Below are positions 58,704 through 64,000 of a DNA stretch of 64,000 nucleotides, piece after piece. This stretch comes from Alphaproteobacteria bacterium. GTDB taxonomy: Bacteria > Pseudomonadota > Alphaproteobacteria > Rhizobiales > Hyphomicrobiaceae. The notes beneath the pieces are model-generated. The model ran no database searches. It was not told the DNA's origin and worked only from the letters and a program-made list of their open reading frames with translations. Each line of letters starts with the position of its first letter. The first letter of the stretch is position 1. The position numbers and the translations under genes were made by a program. The DNA lies in assembly GCA_022600345.1 (NCBI GenBank), contig JAHZKP010000030.1, forward strand, positions 1 through 64,000, written 5' to 3'.

Positions 58704-60182
58704 TTAGACCTTCAATAGCGGCAAGCCCAGATCTCCGGCATCAACCGGCCACGCCTCAGCATCCGTTCTGACACCGAACCGCAGCCGTGCAGACCTGGCA
58801 CGCGGGTTAGCTTCCAATTCAGCTTTAGAAGACGTTAACGAGCGAGAGTTAATGATTTGGAAACTTGGCGGGTGTTCGGGCTCCGGTGGCTGAGGCATGT
58901 GCCTCGAAACGCCCTGGGTCTTGCCGCTGCGGCTGGCGAAATAGCGCTTGACGATCCGGTCTTCGAGCGAGTGGAACGTGACAACGACAAGCCGCCCGCC
59001 CGGCTTCAACACCCGTTCAGCCCCCGCCAGCCCCTTAACAAGTTGCCCCAGCTCATCATTGACGTAGAGCCTTAGCGCCTGAAACGTCCGGGTTGCCGGA
59101 TGCTTCCCCGGCGGCCCGCGGCCCAGCACTTTCTGAACCAGTTCCGCCAACTCCAAAGTTCGTGAAAACGGCTTCTCTTCACGCCGTGCAACAATGGCCT
59201 TCGCAATCGCCCGCGACCGCCGCTCATCGCCCAACCGATAAATAATGTTGGCGATGTCTTCTTCGTCGTATGTGTTCACGACGTCCGCTGCGCTTTTTTG
59301 TTGGCCAGCATTCGGTAAACCGATGTTGGACCCGCTACCTACCCCCGTTGTCTCCTCGTCATCCGCATTGGCTTTGTGAGGCTCCACACCAGCCTGCTGA
59401 GTGTGGACCAAGTCAGAAGGCTCCACACCGGCTTGTAGCTCAACACGCGCTTGCGCAGTGTTGACAGAAGTTTTGTGGACCAAATCAGAACTCTCCACAC
59501 CGGCTTGCGGCTCAACACGCGCTTGCGCTGTGTTGACAGAAGTTTTGTGGACCAAGTCAGAAGGCTCCACACCGGCTTGCAGCTCAACACGCGCTTGCGC
59601 TGTGTTGACAGAAGTTTTGTGGACCAAGTCAGAACTCTCCGCACCAGCCTGCTGAGTGTCGAGTAAACCAACACTTCCCATCCGCATATCAAGCGGACCG
59701 TCGGCCTGAAACGAAAACCCGCGCTCGGGCGTATCGAGCTGCATCGAGGAAACGCCAAGATCAAATACGACACCGTCGAAGCGTGTTGCGCCAACATTCG
59801 GTAAACCGATGTTGGGAGCCTCTTGTTGGCCAACATTCGGTAAACCGATGTTGGGCGGGTTGCCTTCCGCCGTTTCGTCGACTTCAGCCATGTCGAGAAG
59901 ATCACCGAACGGCGCTTGCAACAATTGAAGGCGGTCACCGAATTCAGCCAACATCGGTGCAGCAGCCGCCACCGCCGTCGGGTCCCGGTCGAATGCCGTC
60001 ACCTTACAGTCGGCAGCCTCCAGGATCGCACGCGCGTATCCGCCCGCCCCGAATGTCGCGTCAATGTAGGTTTCGCCGGCCTTTGGCTTCAGCGCCTCCA
60101 GCACTGTCGCGAGAAGCACGGGAATGTGCCGGCCGCTCTGCGCGCTTGTCCGTACCCCCGCTTTGGGTCTGCGCCGCGGCAT
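58704..60182 (-). CDS. rsmH: 16S rRNA m4C1402 methyltransferase RsmH with in-frame repeat insertions
   Basis: RsmH (MraW) methylates N4 of C1402 in 16S rRNA. The fold is intact around two insertions: HIPVLLATVLEAL, YIDATFGAGGYARAIL (39-54, SAM), DGVVFDLGVSSMQLDTPERGF, ADVVNTYDEEDIANIIYRLG, and LVVVTFHSLEDRIVKRYF. Insertion 1 (about 108-132) is two copies of a 13-residue unit containing NIGLPNVG. Insertion 2 (about 170-297) holds three 24-residue units (AGVESSDLVHKTSVNTAQAR and variants), a partial fourth and one more NIGLPNAG. The total of 492 residues compares with about 310-340 for the family. ATG 60182 has AAGGAG upstream. No frameshift or stop interrupts the frame. Confidence 0.93.
   Translation of the reverse strand: MPRRRPKAGVRTSAQSGRHIPVLLATVLEALKPKAGETYIDATFGAGGYARAILEAADCKVTAFDRDPTAVAAAAPMLAEFGDRLQLLQAPFGDLLDMAEVDETAEGNPPNIGLPNVGQQEAPNIGLPNVGATRFDGVVFDLGVSSMQLDTPERGFSFQADGPLDMRMGSVGLLDTQQAGAESSDLVHKTSVNTAQARVELQAGVEPSDLVHKTSVNTAQARVEPQAGVESSDLVHKTSVNTAQARVELQAGVEPSDLVHTQQAGVEPHKANADDEETTGVGSGSNIGLPNAGQQKSAADVVNTYDEEDIANIIYRLGDERRSRAIAKAIVARREEKPFSRTLELAELVQKVLGRGPPGKHPATRTFQALRLYVNDELGQLVKGLAGAERVLKPGGRLVVVTFHSLEDRIVKRYFASRSGKTQGVSRHMPQPPEPEHPPSFQIINSRSLTSSKAELEANPRARSARLRFGVRTDAEAWPVDAGDLGLPLLKV
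59305..59329 (-). repeat. 25-bp palindrome in rsmH (copy encoding NIGLPNAG)
   Basis: Same architecture as the intergenic member at 34770, in the opposite orientation, with inner stem CGGT/ACCG and one changed base in an outer arm (CCAGCAT in place of CCAACAT). In frame inside rsmH insertion 2, immediately before the conserved ADVVN segment. Confidence 0.85.
59403..59654. repeat. 72-bp in-frame tandem repeats in rsmH
   Basis: Three complete 72-bp units start at 59403, 59475 and 59547, with a partial fourth from 59619. Each unit carries a 25-bp palindrome (59440-59464, 59512-59536, 59584-59608) with outer arm TCAACAC/GTGTTGA, inner stem GCGC/GCGC, tip TT and a bulged base: the same layout as the NIGLPNVG palindrome. 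Each also has a second hairpin near TGTGGA/TCCACA. 72 is a multiple of three, so unit number can vary without frameshift. Confidence 0.92.
59791..59854 (-). repeat. Two 25-bp palindromes in rsmH insertion 1
   Basis: Identical 25-bp palindromes at 59791-59815 and 59830-59854, 39 bp apart (13 codons). Outer arm CCAACAT/ATGTTGG, inner stem CGGT/ACCG. Read on the minus strand they encode PNIGLPNVG twice. Confidence 0.92.
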
Positions 60183-60217
60183 AATTCCCGTACTCCTTCG
60201 CCCCCGCTGCAAACGGT

Positions 60218-60688
60218 TTATCCGCCCGATCCTTTGGCACTTTCTGGCCGGAAGAGTTTGCGATGGTCGCGCACTTTTTCGCGCGCGATCCGCCGGCGTT
60301 CCTCGAACTGTCCCGGCTCCCAGATTTGAAACTTGTCTCCAAGGCCGACAAATGCAACCCGGTTTTGAAGACCGGCGTGCTCGCGTAGGCCTTCAGGAAG
60401 GACGATGCGCCCGTCCCCATCGATGGAGAGGACGTGGACATCGCCGTAGAGCGCAACCGAGAGCTCGTCGCGCTCATCCGACATTGGCGCCAGCGAATTG
60501 AGCAAAGCGTCGATCTTGAGCGCAAGCCTTTCGCCGCCGCCATCGAGCGCTGGAGCATCGAGCGAAGGGTAGCAGTAGATGCCGCCCGCGTAACCGTCGC
60601 GCTCGAGAACGGCGCGGAAAGACGCCGGGACTGAGACGCGGCCCTTGGCGTCAATCTTGTTCGTGAAAGTCGAGACAAAACGGTCCAT
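60218..60688 (-). CDS. mraZ: Transcriptional regulator MraZ
   Basis: A 156-residue protein with two SpoVT-AbrB-type DNA-binding swaps: FVSTFTNKIDAKGRVSVPASF (about 4-24) and DVHVLSIDGDGRIVLPEGLREHAGL (about 83-107). In other bacteria MraZ represses the dcw operon by binding repeated boxes upstream. It is the first gene of the cluster here and lies 35 bp before rsmH. A candidate binding array is at 60902-60955. Confidence 0.95.
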   Translation of the reverse strand: MDRFVSTFTNKIDAKGRVSVPASFRAVLERDGYAGGIYCYPSLDAPALDGGGERLALKIDALLNSLAPMSDERDELSVALYGDVHVLSIDGDGRIVLPEGLREHAGLQNRVAFVGLGDKFQIWEPGQFEERRRIAREKVRDHRKLFRPESAKGSGG

Positions 60689-60737
60689 CCCTTTTCAGTT
60701 GACCTCACACCTCGACGCAAAACTTTTTTGACTCGCT

Positions 60738-60802
60738 CAACATGGGCTTGCCCAATGTTGGCAAACCCAAGAGCCGCCCAACATGGGCCTGCCCAATGTT
60801 GG
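60738..60802 (+). repeat. Two 25-bp palindromes upstream of mraZ
   Basis: Palindromes at 60738-60761 (one outer base short) and 60778-60802. Outer arm CCAACAT/ATGTTGG, inner stem GGGC/GCCC, bulged A. They differ from the 34770 member by paired changes in the inner stem. They would lie in the 5' leader of the dcw transcript if it starts upstream. The 959-bp gap 60689-61647 contains these, the 10-bp array, the dispersed repeat and another palindrome, but no supported gene. Confidence 0.85.
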
Positions 60803-60901
60803 CGCACTGAAAACCGGGACCGTGGCAGTCGCACTGACTTGGCCCTCTCTCAAGACAGGCGCCACGCCACGGCCCCTTTGCCCGAGTGCGGACGGGCAAA
60901 T

Positions 60902-60955
60902 ATGGAATCTCATGGAATTTCATGGGAGTCAATGGTTTCTCAATGATTCCAATGG
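60902..60955. promoter_or_regulatory. 10-bp periodic ATGG array, candidate MraZ operator and promoter region
   Basis: ATGG occurs at 60902, 60912, 60922, 60932 and 60952, with ATG at 60943, so the spacing is almost exactly one helical turn. MraZ boxes in other bacteria are TGGG-type pentamers repeated every 10 bp upstream of mraZ. The distance to mraZ (about 215 bp) is larger than in compact dcw promoters because the palindromes lie between. A TTGAC on the minus strand overlaps the array and could be a -35 element; no -10 was fixed. Confidence 0.55.
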
Positions 60956-61234
60956 GGTCAACACGGGTTTCCACAGGTGATTTAGCCCGAGCGCGCTCTG
61001 TGAGGATGGCGGCGGTGGGGGGAGCGACGTTATCGGCCGCGAAGCGGAGCAGCGGCCGCCCTACTGCCGGCCAACAATGCAATCAATCGAGCGGCGGCGG
61101 AGTTGGCTGCAAGTGGCTCGGGCGGCTCGTTTATCGAAGCCGCCAAAGCCTCGCATCCCCGCAACGTCATGGCCGAGCAGTCGGCCATCCACGCAAGTTG
61201 CTGTAAGGGCAGACGTTTTTGTGCTTGCGGAGGT

Positions 61235-61389
61235 GGAAAGAATTGCCGGAGCGGGTGGCGTCAAGGAGGACTGGCAGCAGTTCCTTGATGCTTGCATGGA
61301 TCCCGTTCTTCAACGGGATGACGGAGGTGGGGGAGGTGATTTTGGGTGGCGCTTCGCGGCAGCAGTCACCGCTCAGCGGCGACAATTGC
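61235..61389 (-). repeat. Dispersed ~150-bp intergenic repeat, copy 2
   Basis: Inverted copy of 18306-18460, about 85% alike by eye, with a slightly different central hairpin (CCCGTT/AACGGG). Both copies lie in intergenic DNA. Confidence 0.85.
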
Positions 61390-61425
61390 AGTCCGGAGCA
61401 AACCGCCCAACACGACTTTGGAACG

Positions 61426-61489
61426 TCAACACAAGCTCGCGCAGTGTTGAGCCTAGCCCGCCCCCCCCCTGTGAGAAAGGCGGGCTAGG
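61426..61489 (+). repeat. Degenerate 25-bp palindrome and adjacent 11-bp hairpin
   Basis: 61426-61450 has the same outer arm (TCAACAC/GTGTTGA) and bulged A as the palindromes in the rsmH tandem repeat, with a decayed inner stem. It is followed by a perfect 11-bp stem CCTAGCCCGCC/GGCGGGCTAGG (61452-61462 with 61479-61489). No T-run follows on either strand, so a terminator is not claimed. Confidence 0.75.
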
Positions 61490-61647
61490 AAGTGTGGACC
61501 CCAAAAAGACTCTCCCTCCCCACATCCCAAAACAACGCACACGTTGACGCCGCAGTAACCATTGCCGGGTTACACCTCAAGTCTGAGTGTTCCGGGTTCG
61601 AAACACTTGAAGTGTTTGTTGCGAATTTGCGTTGTGTGGAGTTGCGG

Positions 61648-62598
61648 ATGGTTATCCCGCTTTCCAAGTCTTACCGGTGCGCCCAGTGGCTTGGTATCCT
61701 TTTCGTCGCCATGGTGGTGCTGGCCTTGAGCCCGGCACGCCTGATGGCGGCTCCCTCAAATATGAGCGCCTACCATGTTGCCCTTCAGGCCCCTGGCCAA
61801 GGCACGGTGCGCCTTTACGCCGAAGAGCACGGTCACGGCCGGCCTGTGTTGCTGCTGCATGGGCTGGGCGCATCGACGTTCACCTGGCGAAACATGATCC
61901 CAAAGCTTGCCCGTCGCCACCGCGTCATCGCGCTCGACCTGAAAGGCTTCGGGCGCTCGGAGAAACCTTTCACGCAAGCCTACAGCCCTTACGATCACGC
62001 CAACTTGGTGCTCGCCTTCATCCGCAAGCGCAAGCTTCGCAACCTGACCATCATCGGCCACTCCTATGGCGGCGCAATCGCCTTGTTCGCGACCCTGCGC
62101 CTCAATAAGACAAGCCCCGGCCGGGTCCGCGACCTTGTCCTCATGAACGCCCCCGCCTACCGGCAGCCCAAATCGACCATGGTCGATTTCATGAACGTGC
62201 CGGTGCTGCCCTATGCCGCCCTGATGCTCATGCCGCCCGAACTGACGACATGGTTGTCGCTTGACAAGGTTCAGGCAGAAAAACTGAGCTATGAAGAAGT
62301 CCGCGGCTATGCCCAGCCCTTCTATGATGCCGCCGCGCGCCATGCCCTGATCACCACGGCCCGGCACATTGAGCCCAAACACGTCGACCGGCTGACAGCC
62401 CGCTACCCCACGATCAGGCAACGCACACTGATATTGTGGTGCGAGGACGACCGGACGGTACCGATCTCGACAGGGCTGAAACTCGCCAAAACCCTGCCGC
62501 GCGGACGGCTCAAGGTATTGAAAGGCTGCGGCCACGTTCCCCAGGACGAACGCCCCGAGGCCGTCAACCAATTGGTCAGTTCATTCCTGCGCCGGTGA
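61648..62598 (+). CDS. Alpha/beta hydrolase, secreted or membrane-anchored
   Basis: A 316-residue alpha/beta hydrolase. An N-terminal hydrophobic segment (about 12-32, LGILFVAMVVLALSPARLMA) is a signal peptide or anchor. Catalytic features: oxyanion loop VLLLHGLGAS, nucleophile elbow GHSYGGA, acid in LWCEDDRTVP and His in GCGHVPQDERP. Substrate unknown. ATG 61648 is preceded by GTGGAG; the open frame extends further upstream to 61492. Its 3' end overlaps the convergent sodium channel gene by 18 bp. Confidence 0.85.
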   Translation: MVIPLSKSYRCAQWLGILFVAMVVLALSPARLMAAPSNMSAYHVALQAPGQGTVRLYAEEHGHGRPVLLLHGLGASTFTWRNMIPKLARRHRVIALDLKGFGRSEKPFTQAYSPYDHANLVLAFIRKRKLRNLTIIGHSYGGAIALFATLRLNKTSPGRVRDLVLMNAPAYRQPKSTMVDFMNVPVLPYAALMLMPPELTTWLSLDKVQAEKLSYEEVRGYAQPFYDAAARHALITTARHIEPKHVDRLTARYPTIRQRTLILWCEDDRTVPISTGLKLAKTLPRGRLKVLKGCGHVPQDERPEAVNQLVSSFLRR

Positions 62599-63396
62599 TG
62601 CCGAAGCTTTCTCTTTTCGCAACTGGGCGATCTCGCCACGCAAGCCTTTCAACTCGTCCAACAGTTCGGCGAAGTGGGCTTCGTTCTCCTTGTGGTGTTG
62701 CGCCTCATCAGCCCCGCTCGCCGACTGCATCGCATTGACGATGATGGCGATGAATAGGTTCATCACCGCAAATGTCACGATGACGATGAATGGAACGAAG
62801 AACATCCACGCATAGGGATGCACTTCCATCACCGGGCGCACGATGCCCATCGACCAGGACTCGAGCGTCACGATCTGGAACAGTGAGTAGAGTGATGCGC
62901 CAAGAGTGCCGAACCACTCTGGAAATGCTGCTCCAAACAGTTTCGTCGTCATCACCGCTGCCACGTAAAAGATCAGCGTCATCAGCGCGATCACGGACGC
63001 CATCGCAGGGATAGCGTTCAACAGCGCCTGCACGACGGTTCGCATCTCAGGCACCATCGAGATCAATCGAAGCGCACGCAGAATTCGAAGCGAGCGCAAC
63101 ACCGACAGCCCCTCGGCAGCCGGCATCAAGGCAATCGCGACAATCACGAAGTCGAAGACGTTCCACGCACTGCGGAAAAACGACAACCGATAGACGAACA
63201 GCTTTGCGGCAATCTCGACGCAAAAGATCACCAAAGCGATCGTATCGAGTGCCTCAAGTAGCGGCCCGGCTGTAGCCATGGCTGTTTTCGAGGTTTCAAG
63301 ACCCAGGATCACCGCATTGATAATGATCACGGCAATGATGAAATTCGAAAACCACCGGGCCTCGATTACCGTGCGAACGCGCTCCACCAATGCCAT
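62581..63396 (-). CDS. NaChBac-type voltage-gated sodium channel
   Basis: A 271-residue six-helix channel subunit, expected to form homotetramers. S1 (about 16-34), S2 (50-70), S3 (77-92), S4 with four arginines at every third position (R101, R104, R107, R110), S5 (128-152) and S6 (200-222) are visible. The selectivity filter TLESWSM (177-183) matches sodium-selective bacterial channels. A C-terminal coiled coil (about 235-260) is usual for the family. Such channels are mostly from marine or alkaline habitats. It is convergent with the hydrolase gene. Confidence 0.92.
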   Translation of the reverse strand: MALVERVRTVIEARWFSNFIIAVIIINAVILGLETSKTAMATAGPLLEALDTIALVIFCVEIAAKLFVYRLSFFRSAWNVFDFVIVAIALMPAAEGLSVLRSLRILRALRLISMVPEMRTVVQALLNAIPAMASVIALMTLIFYVAAVMTTKLFGAAFPEWFGTLGASLYSLFQIVTLESWSMGIVRPVMEVHPYAWMFFVPFIVIVTFAVMNLFIAIIVNAMQSASGADEAQHHKENEAHFAELLDELKGLRGEIAQLRKEKASASPAQE

Positions 63397-63632
63397 TCTT
63401 CCCCCAATAGAAAATCGACCGTACCGACCGCGGTTCGGCTATTGAATTCTCACGAATTAGAACTGATCTGTGACAGCGCTGCCGATTGTCAAGCAGCACC
63501 CTGAGCCGCCCCCGGAACGACTGAAGATTTCGCGCCCAAATCCGCCCCTTCTGTTCCCCGCGAAACGGCAGCGCTCGCCTGCGACAGCTAGTCTCACCTT
63601 ATCGCAGCAACGACAAACCAGGGAGACGAACC

Positions 63633-63755
63633 ATGAAGCCGGACCATTCAGACACCATCCTCTCGCTCCAGATCTTCGCCCTTGGGCTGGCGATCACCGG
63701 CGCCACGGTCTGGACGACACTGACGGTTCTTTCGCAGATCACCACATCGTTTTGA
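63633..63755 (+). CDS. 40-residue single-pass membrane peptide
   Basis: ATG 63633 begins MKPDHSDTILSLQIFALG and continues through a hydrophobic segment ending near LTVLSQITTSF before TGA. GGGAGA lies upstream. One membrane helix is predicted. It is too short for standard gene callers; no family is recognised. It lies between the divergent sodium channel and the ArsR-type gene. Confidence 0.5.
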   Translation: MKPDHSDTILSLQIFALGLAITGATVWTTLTVLSQITTSF

Positions 63756-63845
63756 AGACCGCAATTGGTTGCCACCAGTGAGGGCAGGATTGTGTGCCCC
63801 GCTGCATCTTCCCCCTTGACGGCCCCCGCATCCTCAGCCCATAGT

Positions 63846-63859
63846 TAACCAATTGGTTA
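63846..63859. promoter_or_regulatory. Palindromic operator before the ArsR-type gene
   Basis: A perfect 14-bp palindrome TAACCAATTGGTTA lies 18 bp before the ATG at 63878. Its position suggests autoregulation by the encoded winged-helix protein, as for many ArsR/SmtB-type regulators. Confidence 0.6.
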
Positions 63860-63877
63860 TCTATTAGGACTGAGACC

Positions 63878-64000
63878 ATGCACACCCAATCCCATCTCGA
63901 TAAAACTTTTGGCGCGCTGTCCGATTCAACACGCCGCGCTATCGTCGCCAGGCTTGGCAGCTCAGCGTCTCCTGCTCCCCCCGGAGTACCGGTGAAGATC
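63878..64000 (+). CDS. ArsR-type transcriptional regulator, cut by window end
   Basis: The first 41 codons are visible. MHTQSHLDKTFGALSDSTRR followed by AIVARLG matches the start of winged-helix ArsR-family repressors that often pair with SRPBCC-domain genes. The rest of the gene, including any metal ligands, lies outside the window, so its signal is unknown. Partial at 3' end. Confidence 0.7.
   Translation, partial: MHTQSHLDKTFGALSDSTRRAIVARLGSSASPAPPGVPVKI

Noticed and set aside
59403-59654. Possible CRISPR array in the rsmH region
   Set aside because: The 72-bp units are contiguous and lie inside an open rsmH frame; there are no unique spacers and no cas genes.
60061-60834. 257-codon minus-strand frame across mraZ
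   Set aside because: Out of frame with mraZ; its peptides from 60.73 to 60.80 kb come from the palindromes.
61452-61489. Strong hairpin as a terminator
   Set aside because: No T-run follows on either strand, so it is recorded only as a hairpin.

Overview
The window is a GC-rich, densely packed chromosomal segment of an alphaproteobacterium, most likely of the order Hyphomicrobiales (Rhizobiales). This rests on the gene order mraZ-rsmH-ftsL-ftsI-murE-murF-mraY-murD-ftsW-murG-murC-murB-ddl-ftsQ-ftsA-ftsZ-lpxC-bamD-(gap)-ligA, on the DUF4169 plus ribbon-helix-helix gene pair, and on rhizobial-style intergenic repeats. No rRNA, tRNA, prophage, transposase or CRISPR array was seen.

Left part (1-34.7 kb). 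A palindromic intergenic element opens the window. It is followed by DUF502-arsH, a DEAD-box RNA helicase, an orphan molybdopterin oxidoreductase, the DUF4169/RHH pair, a 1334-residue AsmA-like protein, a ClC channel, ybjQ with a small membrane protein, an FMN glutamate-synthase-like enzyme and a PcrA/UvrD helicase. From 18.8 to 29.4 kb lies a minus-strand accessory block: a complete arginine kinase (rare in bacteria), a secreted protein of unknown function, a 30-residue membrane peptide, a four-helix membrane alpha/beta hydrolase, pcm, a membrane-spanning J-domain protein and a large solenoid-like membrane protein. Several intergenic repeats break up this block. A DUF3754/TMEM143-like protein, prmA, a small DUF1127-like gene and aminopeptidase P follow.

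Right part (35-64 kb). The cell-wall and division (dcw) cluster runs on the minus strand from mraZ (60.7 kb) down to lpxC, bamD and ligA. It supplies peptidoglycan precursors (MurB-G, MraY, Ddl), the divisome (FtsL, I, W, Q, A, Z), lipid A synthesis (LpxC) and outer-membrane assembly (BamD). Many genes overlap by 1-13 bp, suggesting translational coupling. recN, often found between bamD and ligA, is absent. Beyond mraZ come a repeat-filled 0.96 kb intergenic region, an alpha/beta hydrolase, a NaChBac-type voltage-gated sodium channel, a 40-residue membrane peptide and the start of an ArsR-type regulator.

The most unusual signal is a family of 25-bp palindromes with one fixed architecture: a 7-bp outer arm, a 4-bp inner stem, a 2-nt tip and one bulged base. 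The arms differ between copies by paired, compensating substitutions. At least ten copies occur here, nine of them between 59.3 and 61.5 kb. Six of those lie in frame inside rsmH, three of them carried by a 72-bp tandem repeat, and expand RsmH to 492 residues against about 310-340 normally. This resembles the idea of Rickettsia palindromic elements inserted in genes, but with a different sequence and host. MurD is also expanded by about 75 residues.
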